A stretch of 64,000 nucleotides of DNA from Arthrobacter sp. Soc17.1.1.1 (GCF_036867195.1 NZ_JBAJII010000001.1:3703734-3767733), one strand, 5' to 3'; counted from the stretch's first letter, positions 37,543 to 46,994 are shown. Made by a program: numbers and translations. The notes: a model not told the origin generated them from the letters alone.

Positions 37543-38652
37543 CTAGCTGTGCCCGGCGGACGCACCGACCGCGTCCCGCTTCCCCCCGATACGCCACGGG
37601 AGACCCGCGGCGCGCCGCACGGCGGCCCGTGCGACGGCCGGTGCAGCGCGGCGCGCGGCGAGCAGCGAGGCGACGGCCGTGTAGCGCACAGCATCCAGGG
37701 GGATGTCGTAGGTGGTGGGGACCACCACCACGTTCTTCGAGAAGTTGCGCTTGAAGGTGGTGACGTTCGCGAGGCCGGGGTAGTTCTCGCTCGCGATCCC
37801 CGTCAGCCCGCACGCCGTGTTGCCGGCGGCCTTCAGCACGCGGAACGCCTCCCACAGCAGCAGGTAGGGCGCGAACGTGGAGCGGGCCTCGAGGGTGCTG
37901 CCCGCGAAGTAGTACACGGAGTAGCCGCGGTACTCGGTGGTGATGAGCCAGCTGAGCGCCACCCCGTCGCGGTAGGCCACGAGGAGCCGGAGGTGGTCGC
38001 CGAGCTCGGTCAGCAGCGTCTCGTAGTAGGAGGAGTCGAAGGCCTGGAAGCCGTCCCGTGCCGCGGTCTCCTGCATGATCGGGAACAGCTCGGCCGCGAA
38101 CACCCCCGTCCATTCCTCACGGGGAATGTTCCTGACCTCGACGCCGTTGCGCTGTGCCCGGCGGATGCTGTTGCGGGCGTTCGGGCGGAAGCCCTTCAGG
38201 AGATCCGCCTCACTCGGCGTCAGGTCCACGACGATCTCCCGCTCGTACCACCCGTGCTCGATGGGCCCGGTGGCCGGCGCCTGCAGGGTGGCGACCTGCA
38301 TCCGCGCGTACAGCGGCGTCACTGCGGGGTGCTCCCGGAACTGCTCCCGCACGGTCTCCATCAGCAGCCGCTCGGCGGCGGGCGTGCGCTCGGTGAACCA
38401 CACCGGGCCGTTGACCACCACCACGGACTCCCTGAACCGGCGCACCACATGCACGAAGCTCGCCGTGGCCACGATGGCCCCTGCTGCGTCCGTGTACGCC
38501 CAGATACCGAGGGGCGCGCGTCCGAGGGCCCGCTCGAACCCGATCCACTGCGGGGACTGCTCCAGGGGGATCACCACGTCCGGATGGGCAGCGGCCAGGC
38601 CCTCGAAGGCGTCGGCGTCGAGGAGGGTGTAGGTCAGGGGTGCTGCGCTCAC
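37543..38652 (-). CDS. FemAB-like aminoacyl transferase (peptidoglycan bridge type)
   Basis: 369 residues with the double GNAT-like fold of Fem proteins. Marks are QSPQWIGFERALGR, the long beta strand FVHVVRRFRESVVVVNGPVW, GFRPNARNSIRRAQRNGVEVR (the classic FemX motif), YYFAGSTLEARSTFAPYLLLWEA and FKRNFSKNVVVV at the end. Family members add amino acids from tRNA to lipid II side chains. The GTG at 38652 overlaps the upstream gene by 4 bases (GTGA), so the two are coupled. A role in the interpeptide bridge is likely but could instead be on another aminoacylated acceptor. Confidence 0.87.
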   Translation of the reverse strand: MSAAPLTYTLLDADAFEGLAAAHPDVVIPLEQSPQWIGFERALGRAPLGIWAYTDAAGAIVATASFVHVVRRFRESVVVVNGPVWFTERTPAAERLLMETVREQFREHPAVTPLYARMQVATLQAPATGPIEHGWYEREIVVDLTPSEADLLKGFRPNARNSIRRAQRNGVEVRNIPREEWTGVFAAELFPIMQETAARDGFQAFDSSYYETLLTELGDHLRLLVAYRDGVALSWLITTEYRGYSVYYFAGSTLEARSTFAPYLLLWEAFRVLKAAGNTACGLTGIASENYPGLANVTTFKRNFSKNVVVVPTTYDIPLDAVRYTAVASLLAARRAAPAVARAAVRRAAGLPWRIGGKRDAVGASAGHS

Positions 38653-40157
38653 TGGTGATCTTCCGCTGGTCGGTGACGGTGGTCCTGCAACCCTAGCCGA
38701 GAAGGGCTGCCGGACCCGGATGCCTGCGGGCGGCGCCTGCGGTGGAAGGTCGTCCGGTCCGGCGCCCGGTCGAACGGCCCGCCCTGCGGATCGTCGATGC
38801 CGATGCGCCGCACGATGTCGCGGTGCGGATCGAGGATCTCCCGCACCACGACGCCCACTACGTATGCCGTCATGAGTATATGAGCTACGACCGCCCAGGC
38901 ATACAGCCCGAGTCCGAGATTGTGCTCGGGCACTCCCCCGCTCGTCCGGGCCCCGAGATAGAGCCACACGGCCCACCAGTGGAGCATTTCGACGAGCTGC
39001 CAAGCCAGGACCACGCGCCAGCGTGGTACGGCGAGCGCGATCAGCGGTACGAGCCAGAGGGCGTACTGCGGCGAGTAGACCTTGTTGCACAGCACGAAGG
39101 CGCCGACGATCAGGAGGGCGAGCGACGCCAGGCGGGGACGCCGTCGTGCCCGCAAGGCGAGGACCGCGATACCCAGGCAGGCGAGCGCGAAGAGGGCCGC
39201 AGCCCCCGTGTTGACGGCGTCCGGGGAGAGCACGGGGGCACCGGCCTCGCGGGCGAGCGCGTTGTACACGTACCAGCCCGAGGAGAACCCGGCGTCGCGC
39301 GTCTCGGAGAAGGTGAGGAAGTAGCCCCAGGCAGCCGGGTCGCGGAGCAGGAAGGGCACGTTCACCGCGAGCCAGGTAACGGTGAGGCCTGCGAAGGCAG
39401 CCACGCAGGGCCCGTACCTGCCGGTGCGGATCGCCAGGACCAGGACCGCGCCGAGCACCAGGACCGGGTAGAGCTTCACCGCCGTCCCGAGCCCCCACAG
39501 GACGCCCGCGAGCACCGGCTGGTCGCGGGCGAAGGCGAGCATGCCCGCCGTCGCCAGCAGAACCGCCCACAGGTCCCAGTTGATCGTGCCGGAGAGGATG
39601 ATGACCGGCGAGGCCGCGACGATCGCCGCGTCCCAGGGGCGTCGACCGGCGAGCCGGAGCGTCGCGAGCACGGTCAGGATCCACACCGCGGCGACGAACA
39701 CGGCATTGACGTCGAAGTACACGAGCGACGCCGTCGCGGACGCCGCATCCCCGGCGATCAGATCCACGAGGAACGCCATGGCGGACGCGAGCAGGCCGAG
39801 GAGGACGGGGTACTCGAAGAGGGCACCGGGTGTGATGAACGGGCGGATGCCTTCGCCCAGTCCCCGGCTCTGGTAGAGCTCGGTCCAGTCCGAGTAGCAC
39901 GCGCGGTAGAAGTAGTCGGGTGCCCTCCATCCGGTGAGCCGGCAGGGATTCTTGGCGATCACCGCGAGGACGGCCGAGAGGACCGTGAGGAGGATGAGCA
40001 CACGCTCCACCGTGAATCGGTGCGGTGACACACGCCCCGGATCGGAGTGCCGGCCGAGCGGTCCGCCGACTCCCTCGACGAGCCGGCGGAGCAGCGGGTC
40101 GGCCCGGCTCGGGATGCTGATGCGGTACGGTCCGCGTCGTCCCGCACCCGAGGTCAT
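38649..40157 (-). CDS. Integral membrane GT87/DUF2029-type glycosyltransferase-like protein
   Basis: 502 residues with 11-12 hydrophobic helices. A lumenal loop holds GWRAPDYFYRACYSDWTELYQSRGL, where the Asp-containing DxxY pattern resembles GT-C fold polyprenyl-phosphate mannosyltransferases. Later segments include FEYPVLLGLLASAM, GTAVKLYPVLVLGAV and NKVYSPQYALWLVPL. The C-terminal ~55 residues are polar and Arg/Pro rich. In M. tuberculosis a similar membrane protein (Rv0051) lies in the ino1/ponA1/rpsF neighbourhood, which fits ino1 here at 40349. ATG at 40157; divergent from ino1. Exact sugar unknown. Confidence 0.8.
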   Translation of the reverse strand: MTSGAGRRGPYRISIPSRADPLLRRLVEGVGGPLGRHSDPGRVSPHRFTVERVLILLTVLSAVLAVIAKNPCRLTGWRAPDYFYRACYSDWTELYQSRGLGEGIRPFITPGALFEYPVLLGLLASAMAFLVDLIAGDAASATASLVYFDVNAVFVAAVWILTVLATLRLAGRRPWDAAIVAASPVIILSGTINWDLWAVLLATAGMLAFARDQPVLAGVLWGLGTAVKLYPVLVLGAVLVLAIRTGRYGPCVAAFAGLTVTWLAVNVPFLLRDPAAWGYFLTFSETRDAGFSSGWYVYNALAREAGAPVLSPDAVNTGAAALFALACLGIAVLALRARRRPRLASLALLIVGAFVLCNKVYSPQYALWLVPLIALAVPRWRVVLAWQLVEMLHWWAVWLYLGARTSGGVPEHNLGLGLYAWAVVAHILMTAYVVGVVVREILDPHRDIVRRIGIDDPQGGPFDRAPDRTTFHRRRRPQASGSGSPSRLGLQDHRHRPAEDHQ

Positions 40158-40348
40158 CCTCCGAGCCTAGCCGTCGATGGCATCCACCGGTCCGCCGGCC
40201 CGGGGCGGGCTTGACGCATGCGGGCCGGGAGGGCAAGGAATGCATGAGCACGCAGCGGAGTTGGAAACGGAACGTAGACTGGCATTTCCTGCCGACCGCA
40301 CTGGGGCGATGACGGGCGGGGCATATTCAACGGCTTTCGAGGAGAACT

Positions 40349-41434
40349 GTGGGACAGAACCCCATTCGCGTGGCAATCATTGGAGTCGGCAACTGTGCCG
40401 CGTCGCTGGTGCAGGGAGTGCACTACTACCGGGACGCGGACGCATCGGGCTCCATCCCCGGACTGATGCATGTCGAGTTCGGCAAGTACCACGTGGGGGA
40501 CGTGCAGTTCGTCGCGGCGTTCGACGTCGACGGCAAGAAGGTGGGCCACGACCTCGCCGAGGCCATCGGCGCCAGTGAGAACAACACCATCAAGATCGCG
40601 GACGTCCCGCCGACCGGTGTGATCGTGCAGCGCGGCCACACCCTCGACGGCCTCGGCAAGTACTACCGCGAGACGATCGTGGAATCCGACGAGGAGCCCG
40701 TCGACATCGTCGCGCAGCTCAAGGCATCGAAGGCCGACGTCCTGGTGTGCTACCTGCCCGTCGGCTCCGAGCACGCCGCGAAGTACTACGCCCAGTGCGC
40801 CATCGACGCCGGCGTCGCGTTCGTCAACGCCCTGCCCGTCTTCATCGCCGGCACCAAGGAGTGGGCCGACAAGTTCACCGCTGCCGGCATCCCGATCGTC
40901 GGCGACGACATCAAGAGCCAGATCGGTGCCACCATCACCCACCGCGTGATGGCGAAGCTGTTCGAGGACCGCGGTGTCACCCTCGACCGGACGTACCAGT
41001 TGAACGTCGGCGGCAACATGGACTTCAAGAACATGCTGGAGCGCGACCGCCTCGAGTCGAAGAAGATCTCGAAGACGCAGGCCGTGACCTCCAACGTCAA
41101 GGCCGAGCTGCGCGCCGACGACGTGCACATCGGCCCGTCGGACTACGTGGCGTGGCTCGACGATCGCAAGTGGGCCTTCGTGCGCCTCGAAGGCCGCAAC
41201 TTCGGCGACGCCCCCGTGTCGCTCGAGTACAAGCTCGAGGTCTGGGACTCCCCGAACTCGGCGGGTGTGATCATCGACGCGATCCGTGCGGCGAAGATCG
41301 CCCTGGACCGCGGTATCGGCGGCCCGATCCTCTCCGCGTCCAGCTACTTCATGAAGTCCCCGCCGGAGCAGTACGCGGACGACATCGCCCACGAGAAGGT
41401 CGAAGCCTTCATCCGCGGCGAGATCGACCGCTAG
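40349..41434 (+). CDS. ino1: myo-Inositol-1-phosphate synthase
   Basis: Converts glucose-6-phosphate to 1L-myo-inositol 1-phosphate with NAD, the first step to phosphatidylinositol and mycothiol. 361 residues, actinobacterial length. NAD fold begins [20 protein letters not shown]; later marks are [45 protein letters not shown] and SKTQAV. GTG at 40349 with GAGGAG at the right distance. Monocistronic, ended by a 16-base stem at 41470-41510. Supplies inositol phosphate to the mshA product encoded 4 kb away. Confidence 0.96.
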   Translation: MGQNPIRVAIIGVGNCAASLVQGVHYYRDADASGSIPGLMHVEFGKYHVGDVQFVAAFDVDGKKVGHDLAEAIGASENNTIKIADVPPTGVIVQRGHTLDGLGKYYRETIVESDEEPVDIVAQLKASKADVLVCYLPVGSEHAAKYYAQCAIDAGVAFVNALPVFIAGTKEWADKFTAAGIPIVGDDIKSQIGATITHRVMAKLFEDRGVTLDRTYQLNVGGNMDFKNMLERDRLESKKISKTQAVTSNVKAELRADDVHIGPSDYVAWLDDRKWAFVRLEGRNFGDAPVSLEYKLEVWDSPNSAGVIIDAIRAAKIALDRGIGGPILSASSYFMKSPPEQYADDIAHEKVEAFIRGEIDR

Positions 41435-41469
41435 GCCCGGCGGGTCCGACCGCCAGGACCGATTCCGTA

Positions 41470-41510
41470 CGGCAGGGCCGGGACACGCTACGGCTGTCCC
41501 GGCCCTGCCG
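41470..41510. terminator. Terminator between ino1 and the convergent merR-like gene
   Basis: Sixteen-base perfect arms CGGCAGGGCCGGGACA and TGTCCCGGCCCTGCCG with a 9-base loop. The loop includes the TAG stop (41490-41488) of the minus-strand gene, so it acts bidirectionally. Confidence 0.8.
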
Positions 41511-42141
41511 CGTCCGGGGCCCCGGCGGAGCCGTAGCGCCTGATCGATCGGCTGGCCTGGGCGAGGGCGATGATCTTCAGGATGAGCTGGTTGTGCAGGT
41601 GGATGCCCACGGCCGCCGTCAGCACGACATCCTCCACGGAATCCTGCAGGTCGGTCGCGGCGAGCTGGACGTCGGCGATCGCGTCCGCCGCCCGCCCGTA
41701 GGCCTCGAGGACCTCGGCGCCCACCCCCACGCCGGCCGCATCCATCACCGCGAGGTGGCGGTCGACGGCCCCGCGTGCCTCGCTGGTCTCGTCCGGCCAG
41801 GCCATCGCCCGGACCAGCGCGTCACCCCCGGCGGAGGCCGCACCCGCAGCGCCGTCGAGCCGGAGGACCACCGACTGCACCGTGGCGAGCAGCGCCAGCC
41901 GCTCCGCCGGCGAGTCCTCGGCGCCCGGCAGGGCGTCGGTGATGCGACGGATGTCCTCGAGGCCTAGGCCCACCGTGGATCGCAGGCCCTGGATCAGGCG
42001 CAGCCGCCGCACGTGCCCGTCGTCGTAGTCGGCCCTCGTCGGATTGATCACCGCTCCCGGGTGCAGGAGACCGGTCCGCAGGTAGAACTTGATGCTGGCG
42101 GGACTGGTGCCCGACACCTCACTGAGCCGCGCGAGTCGCAT
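41488..42141 (-). CDS. MerR-family transcriptional regulator
   Basis: 217 residues. N-terminal winged helix-turn-helix MRLARLSEVSGTSPASIKFYLRTGLLHPG, the MerR signature, then DDGHVRRLRLIQGLRSTVGLGLEDIRRI. The C-terminal half is helical, with no Cys pair, so metal sensing is unlikely; multidrug-type ligand sensing is possible. GGAGGAGGGG lies before the ATG at 42141. Divergent from the DUF2306-like gene; the repeat cluster at 42188-42227 is the probable shared operator. Could use the pump-like or lipid product next door as target. Confidence 0.88.
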   Translation of the reverse strand: MRLARLSEVSGTSPASIKFYLRTGLLHPGAVINPTRADYDDGHVRRLRLIQGLRSTVGLGLEDIRRITDALPGAEDSPAERLALLATVQSVVLRLDGAAGAASAGGDALVRAMAWPDETSEARGAVDRHLAVMDAAGVGVGAEVLEAYGRAADAIADVQLAATDLQDSVEDVVLTAAVGIHLHNQLILKIIALAQASRSIRRYGSAGAPDAAGPGQP

Positions 42142-42187
42142 GACCCCTCCTCCTGGATCGACCGCCACGGGATAGGCGATCCCACGG

Positions 42188-42227
42188 GTACTATCCGGAT
42201 ACCCAATACCGGATAGTACAACTATCC
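42188..42227. promoter_or_regulatory. Compound inverted-repeat operator between merR-like and DUF2306-like genes
   Basis: GTACTATCCGG (42188-42198) and CCGGATAGTAC (42209-42219) are perfect inverted 11-mers separated by 10 bases. A second pair, GGATAGT (42211-42217) and ACTATCC (42221-42227), shares its left half. Three half-sites GGATAGT/ACTATCC thus lie within 40 bases of two divergent promoters. Confidence 0.75.
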
Positions 42228-42234
42228 TTCCGAT

Positions 42235-42720
42235 ATGGACTGGACCCCGCTTCTGGTGACCCACGTGCTCGCCGCGCTGTACGCACTGCTGGTCGGACCG
42301 ATCAACATCCTCCGCCGCCGCCGCGACCGGACGCACCACCTCCTCGGCTACACCTGGGCGGCGTCGATGTACTACGTCTGCGTGAGCAGCTTCTGGATCG
42401 TGTCCGACGGGCACTTCAGCTGGCTGCACGGGCTCTCGGCGCTCACGATCGTCACGGTGAGCCTCGGGATCCTGGCGGCGGTGCGCCGGGACATCCGGGC
42501 CCACGCCCTGAACATGGCGGGCAGCTACCTCGGGCTCCTCATCGCCTTCCTCTTCGCGGCGACCGTCCCGTCCCGGTCCATTCCGGCGCTGCTGGGCAGC
42601 GACCCCGGCACGGCATGGGGCACCGCGGCGCTCGTCGCCGCCGCCGTCGCCGCCGTCTACCTCACGGTCCGGCCCCGGCGGCCCGCCGGCTCCCGCCCGC
42701 GCGCCGGGTCGCACGCCTAG
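42235..42720 (+). CDS. Small membrane protein, DUF2306-like
   Basis: 161 residues with four predicted helices. Resembles the DUF2306 family: [18 protein letters not shown], then [24 protein letters not shown] with paired His, and [17 protein letters not shown]. Function of the family is unknown to me. ATG at 42235, without ribosome site; the operator region ends 8 bases earlier, so a leaderless transcript is possible. Control by the divergent MerR protein is likely. Its TAG stop is shared antiparallel with the fhs stop (CTAG). Confidence 0.78.
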   Translation: MDWTPLLVTHVLAALYALLVGPINILRRRRDRTHHLLGYTWAASMYYVCVSSFWIVSDGHFSWLHGLSALTIVTVSLGILAAVRRDIRAHALNMAGSYLGLLIAFLFAATVPSRSIPALLGSDPGTAWGTAALVAAAVAAVYLTVRPRRPAGSRPRAGSHA

Positions 42721-44381
42721 GACAGCCCGACGGCGTTCCCCTCACCGTCCACGTCCATGCGGAGCGCGGCGGGATCCTTCGGCAGTCCGGGCATGGTCAT
42801 GACCGAGCCCGTGAGGGCGACGATGAACCCCGCACCCGTCTTCGGGATGAGGTCCCTGACGTGCACGATGAAGCCCTTCGGGGCGCCGAGCAGGCTCGCG
42901 TCGTCGGAGAAGGAGTACTGCGTCTTCGCCATGCACACGGGCAGCCCGGACCAGCCGTTCGCCTCGATCTCCCGGAGGCGGCGCAGGGCGGGCACGGAGA
43001 AGTCGACGCCGTCCGCGCCGTAGATCTCCTGGACGATGATCCGGATCTTGTCCTCGACGGGCAGGTCGAGGGAGTAGAGGTGCGCGAACGTGACGGGCCG
43101 TTCGAGGGCGGCGAGCACCTTCGCGGCGAGATCGTCGCCGCCGGGCCCGCCGCCTCCCTGCCCCCACACGTCGGCGACGGCGGCGTCGATGCCCTCCCCG
43201 GCACACCATGCCAGCAGCCAGTCGAGTTCCTCCGGCGCGTCGGTGGCGAACCGGTTGATGGCGACGACGGGCGACGCGCCGAACTTCTCGATGTTCCGCA
43301 CATGGCGGAGCAGGTTCGCGGTCCCCTCGCGGAGGGCATCGAGATCCGCATGCGCCAGGTCCGCCTTCGCGACGCCCCCGTGCATCTTGAGGGCCCGGAT
43401 GGTGGCGACGAGGACGACGGCGTCCGGCGCAACGTCGGCCGCCCGCGCCTTGATGTCCATGAACTTCTCCGCGCCGAGGTCGGCGCCGAAGCCCGCCTCG
43501 GTGACCACGATGTCCGCGAGGCGCCGGGCCGTCTGCGTGGCGATGACGGAGTTGCAGCCGTGGGCGATGTTGGCGAACGGCCCGCCGTGCACGAGGGCGG
43601 GCGTCCCGGCGATGGTCTGCACGAGATTCGGCTTGAGCGCGTCCCTGAGCAGCAGTGCCAGCGCCCCCTCGACCCGCAGGTCGCGGACGGTCAGCGGCGT
43701 GCGGTCGAAGGTGTACCCGAACGTGATGTCGGCGAGCCGCCGCTTCAGGTCGTCCAGGTCGGTGGCCAGGCAGAACACCGCCATGATCTCGGACGCCACG
43801 GTGATGTCGAAGCCGTCCTGGCGCGGCGTGCCCTGCGCGGGACCGCCGAGACCGATCACCACCTCCCGCAGCGCCCGGTCGTTCATGTCCAGGACGCGCT
43901 TGAACGTGATCCGACGCGGGTCGATGCCGAGCTCGTTGCCCTGGTGGATGTGGTTGTCGATCAGCGCGGCGAGGGCGTTGTTCGCCGACGTGATGGCGTG
44001 GAAGTCGCCCGTGAAGTGCAGGTTGATCTCGTCCATCGGCAGCACCTGCGAGTAGCCACCGCCGGTGGCCCCGCCCTTCATGCCGAGGACGGGCCCCAGG
44101 GACGGCTCGCGGAGCGCGATCATGACGCGGCGGCCGGCCCGGGCGAGTGAATCGGCGAGCCCGACGGTGCAGGTGGACTTGCCCTCGCCGGCGGGGGTCG
44201 GGCTCATGGCGGTGACGAGGACCACCTTTCCGCGTGTCCCGCGGTCGGGCAGGAGGCGGGGGTCGATCTTCGCCTTGAAGCGCCCGTGGAACTCGAGCGC
44301 CTCCCGCGGGATGCCTGCCGCGTCCGCGATGTCCTCGATGGGCTGGACCGCGGCGGCGCGGGCAATCTCGAGATCGCTCAT
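42717..44381 (-). CDS. fhs: Formate-tetrahydrofolate ligase
   Basis: Makes 10-formyl-THF from formate, THF and ATP. 554 residues, normal length. P-loop TPAGEGKST at 62-70; [29 protein letters not shown], the strongest family signature; [15 protein letters not shown] and C-terminal [20 protein letters not shown] at 44381. The stop codon shares CTAG with the convergent gene. Adds a third entry to the one-carbon folate genes in this window besides gcvPT and the MetF-like gene, though at a distance. Confidence 0.96.
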   Translation of the reverse strand: MSDLEIARAAAVQPIEDIADAAGIPREALEFHGRFKAKIDPRLLPDRGTRGKVVLVTAMSPTPAGEGKSTCTVGLADSLARAGRRVMIALREPSLGPVLGMKGGATGGGYSQVLPMDEINLHFTGDFHAITSANNALAALIDNHIHQGNELGIDPRRITFKRVLDMNDRALREVVIGLGGPAQGTPRQDGFDITVASEIMAVFCLATDLDDLKRRLADITFGYTFDRTPLTVRDLRVEGALALLLRDALKPNLVQTIAGTPALVHGGPFANIAHGCNSVIATQTARRLADIVVTEAGFGADLGAEKFMDIKARAADVAPDAVVLVATIRALKMHGGVAKADLAHADLDALREGTANLLRHVRNIEKFGASPVVAINRFATDAPEELDWLLAWCAGEGIDAAVADVWGQGGGGPGGDDLAAKVLAALERPVTFAHLYSLDLPVEDKIRIIVQEIYGADGVDFSVPALRRLREIEANGWSGLPVCMAKTQYSFSDDASLLGAPKGFIVHVRDLIPKTGAGFIVALTGSVMTMPGLPKDPAALRMDVDGEGNAVGLS

Positions 44382-44406
44382 GCGGTCAACCTACCAGCGC
44401 GCACCG

Positions 44407-45177
44407 TCATGCCGCCGGAAGCCCGGCACGTTCGAGGACGTAGGCGATGAGCGGTGCGTACAGTCCGGGGCAGACGTTGTCGTCGAGCGGGACGGCCACC
44501 TCCACCTGGCCCTGCGCCTCGGACACGAACAACCCGGGGTCGTTGCAGTCGGCGAAGCCGAGGGTGGGGATCCCCGATGACGCGGCCTGTCCCGCCCACC
44601 CGTGGTCGGCGACCACGAGGTCCGGAGCCGCGAGGCCGTGCTCGGCGAGTGTCTCGAGGCTCAGCCGCATGGGGTCGGGGAAGTGCGTGTGCATCAGGCC
44701 GCCGTGCTGGTGCCAGACGAGGACCCCGAACACCTGGCGGATGTCGCCGGCTCCGAAGCGCCGCCCCTCGGGGACCTGCACGACGTCGGCCCCCGCGGCG
44801 GCCGCGGCACGGGCGAAGGCCGCGTGGACGGGCAGCAGGCCCGCCGGATGGCCGGTGGCGAAGAGGATGCGCTCGCCCCGGCGCGCAGACGCACCGAGGC
44901 GGTCGGCGAGGCGGTCCAGGGCCGCGACGCATCTCTCCGCGTCGATGGTGTCCTGGCCGTCGGTGTGTCCACGGTCCGGGCTCGTGCCCACGCGCTCGTG
45001 CATGAGGTCGAAGACGTCGTCGAAGCTCCATGGCCGGGTGAGCTCCACGCCGAACCCGAGGTGCTCGTCGCCCTCGAGGAACAGGCGCATGTGCCTGAGG
45101 TTGTCCTGCCGCGGCGTGGCCACCTGGCCTGTGATGCGGACGGAGTCGAGGTAGTCGGCAAGCTCTGCGGCATTCAC
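44407..45177 (-). CDS. Conserved putative phosphatase, next to mshA
   Basis: 256 residues, soluble. Conserved-looking segments: NLRHMRLFLEGDEHLGFGVEL, ILFATGHPAGLLPVHAAFA, VLVWHQHGGLMHTHFPDPMRL and DLVVADHGWAGQAASSGIPTLGFADCNDPGL. Relatives in Arthrobacter-like genomes carry the label phosphatase, but I see no standard catalytic motif, and the His/Asp-rich patches could bind metal. Starts at the GTG at 45177 with GGAGGG upstream. It lies 31 bases behind mshA on the same strand. M. tuberculosis has an unrelated gene after mshA. A link to mycothiol synthesis (the missing MshA2 phosphatase step) is attractive but unproved. Confidence 0.72.
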   Translation of the reverse strand: MNAAELADYLDSVRITGQVATPRQDNLRHMRLFLEGDEHLGFGVELTRPWSFDDVFDLMHERVGTSPDRGHTDGQDTIDAERCVAALDRLADRLGASARRGERILFATGHPAGLLPVHAAFARAAAAAGADVVQVPEGRRFGAGDIRQVFGVLVWHQHGGLMHTHFPDPMRLSLETLAEHGLAAPDLVVADHGWAGQAASSGIPTLGFADCNDPGLFVSEAQGQVEVAVPLDDNVCPGLYAPLIAYVLERAGLPAA

Positions 45178-45208
45178 CCCTCCATCCTAGGGGCCACCGG
45201 GGGCCGCC

Positions 45209-46456
45209 TCAGCGCGCGGCGGCGGGGGAGAAACGGTCGACGGCCGTGCGGTAGCTCTGCGCCGTCAGCAGGGCGGTGCGCTGCCAGCCGAACGCGAGCG
45301 CATGGGTCGCGGCACCCTGGCCGAGCGTCTTCCGGAGCTGCTCGTCGTCGTACAGCCGTTCCAGGGCGTCCGCCCAGCGGCGCGCGGAGTGGCCGTGCAC
45401 GAGGAGCCCGCTGCGACCGTCGCTGATGGCCTGCGGGAGCCCGCCCACGTTCGCGGCGATCACCGGGGTGCCGCAGGCCTGCGCCTCGAGGGCCACCAGG
45501 CCGAAGGACTCGCTGAAGGACGGCATCACCACGGCGTCGGCGGACCTGAACCACTGGGCGAGGTGCGTCGCGGTGACCGGCGGGTAGAGCCGCACGTCGT
45601 GGGTGAGGCCCGCGTGGTCGATGACGGGCTGGAGCGCGAGCGCCTCGGAGCCGCTGCCCGAGCCGAGGATGCTGACGGCGAGGGGGATGTCCGGTCGGCG
45701 CCGACGGAGCTCGGCGGCCGCCGCGACCAGCACCTGCGGGCCCTTGAGCTTCTGGATCCTGCCGGCGAACACCACGTGGAACTGGTGCGGCGGGACGGCG
45801 AGGCCGGCACGCGCGGCGTCCCGGTCGCCGGGATGGAAGGTGGACAGGTCGACGCCGGGCGCCACCACGTCGATGCTGTCGGCTGCGGCCCCGTACAGCG
45901 AGACCAGTTCGGAGGCCTCGGTGGTGGTGTTCGCGATGAGGCGTGCCGCGCCGTCCACGATGTCCTGTTCGCCGGCCACCCTGTCCGCCGGCTCCGGCGA
46001 GGCGATCGCCTTCATGCGCAGGTTCTTGACCTTCGCCATGGTGTGCATGGTGTGGACGAGCGGGAGGTTCATCTCCCGGCTGAGCGTGAGGCCCACGGCG
46101 CCGGACACCCAGTAGTGGGAGTGCAGGACGTCGAAGTGGCCGTCCGCGAGCAGGTCGGCGACGTCGGTGAACGCGTCGGCGAAGGTGCCGGTGAGGCCCG
46201 GGAGTGTCTCTTTCGGGATGCGGCGGCGCGGCCCGGCTTCGAGGTGGTGGACCACCACGCCGTCGTGCAGCGTCTCGCGGCTGGGCCGGCCCTCTCCTGC
46301 GTCCCGCGTGAAGATCTCGACGTCGATCCCCACGCCGGCCAGTTCGAGCGCCGTGCTCCTGACGTAGACGTTCATGCCGCCTGCATCGCCTGCACCGGGT
46401 TGCTCGAGCGGGGAGGTGTGCAGGGACAGCATGGCTACGCGCCTGACGCCGGGCAC
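45209..46456 (-). CDS. mshA: D-inositol 3-phosphate glycosyltransferase
   Basis: First committed step of mycothiol synthesis: transfers GlcNAc from UDP-GlcNAc to 1L-myo-inositol 1-phosphate. GT4 family, GT-B fold, 415 residues. Marks are PGAGDAGGMNVYV (donor/acceptor loop typical for MshA), LHSHYWVSG, HTMHTMAKVKN, FAGRIQKLKGPQVL and the EX7E-like ESFGLVALEAQACGTPV. GTG start at 46456, GGAGAGGAT upstream. The upstream 900 bases hold a possible small-ORF unit and a hairpin at 46614-46644. Followed 31 bases later by the putative phosphatase. Confidence 0.95.
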   Translation of the reverse strand: MPGVRRVAMLSLHTSPLEQPGAGDAGGMNVYVRSTALELAGVGIDVEIFTRDAGEGRPSRETLHDGVVVHHLEAGPRRRIPKETLPGLTGTFADAFTDVADLLADGHFDVLHSHYWVSGAVGLTLSREMNLPLVHTMHTMAKVKNLRMKAIASPEPADRVAGEQDIVDGAARLIANTTTEASELVSLYGAAADSIDVVAPGVDLSTFHPGDRDAARAGLAVPPHQFHVVFAGRIQKLKGPQVLVAAAAELRRRRPDIPLAVSILGSGSGSEALALQPVIDHAGLTHDVRLYPPVTATHLAQWFRSADAVVMPSFSESFGLVALEAQACGTPVIAANVGGLPQAISDGRSGLLVHGHSARRWADALERLYDDEQLRKTLGQGAATHALAFGWQRTALLTAQSYRTAVDRFSPAAAR

Positions 46457-46613
46457 ATCCTCTCCTCTCCGACCGGCAGGATGGGCGCCGGTCGAGTCAA
46501 CCTCACGACCCTACAACGCACCGCCGGCGCGCTGCATTCCGGTCGGTGCCTGCGTCGACGGAGGAGCCCCGGCCCAGCGAGCCGCGCCGGGGCGGCGAGG
46601 CCCAGCCGGCGCA

Positions 46614-46644
46614 GCGGAGCCCGCGCTGGAGGCGCGGGCTCCGC
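46614..46644 (-). terminator. Hairpin ending the small-ORF unit before mshA
   Basis: Perfect 13-base arms GCGGAGCCCGCGC and GCGCGGGCTCCGC with a 5-base loop. It lies 30 bases past the stop codon at 46674 and ahead of mshA on the same strand. Confidence 0.55.
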
Positions 46645-46673
46645 CGATCGATAGGGACAGGGGCTGGGAACGG

Positions 46674-46994
46674 TCACTTGATGTACATCGAGTGGTTCGG
46701 CAGCATCAGGCGCTCACGGGCCTCCCGGGAACCGGGTGCCGGTGCCGAGAGGATCCGCCCCCACAGAGAGAGACCATTCCTCCACCTCCTCAACATCAGC
46801 TGCACCTCCCTCCGGTGGTGGAAGCCGGGCATGGGGTCCGCCGGGACCCCCTGCAGGTCCTGCTCGGGGTCGGTGCCGGACGGGAGCGGGGTCAGGGCCC
46901 CGCTCAGGATGAATTCACCCCGCGCCGGAATCGGCGGGACGGGTGGTACGGGTTTATCGAGGAATTGGGCAGGAATGAGCCGGGAATCGGGCAT
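46674..46994 (-). CDS. Possible small protein of unknown function
   Basis: Open frame of 106 residues. GGAGA lies 8 bases before the ATG at 46994. The first ~45 residues are Pro rich (KPVPPVPPIPARG). The C-terminal 40 are basic with LRRWRNGLSLWGRILS, followed by an Arg/Glu-rich end. An internal ATG at 46796 has an exceptionally strong site (GGAGGGAGG, 8 bases away), so a 40-residue product is an alternative. I do not recognise it. No membrane segment or signal peptide. The frame is flanked by a start-proximal imperfect repeat (GCTCATTCCTGCC twice, before and within the gene) and a terminator. Could be non-coding. Confidence 0.35.
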   Translation of the reverse strand: MPDSRLIPAQFLDKPVPPVPPIPARGEFILSGALTPLPSGTDPEQDLQGVPADPMPGFHHRREVQLMLRRWRNGLSLWGRILSAPAPGSREARERLMLPNHSMYIK

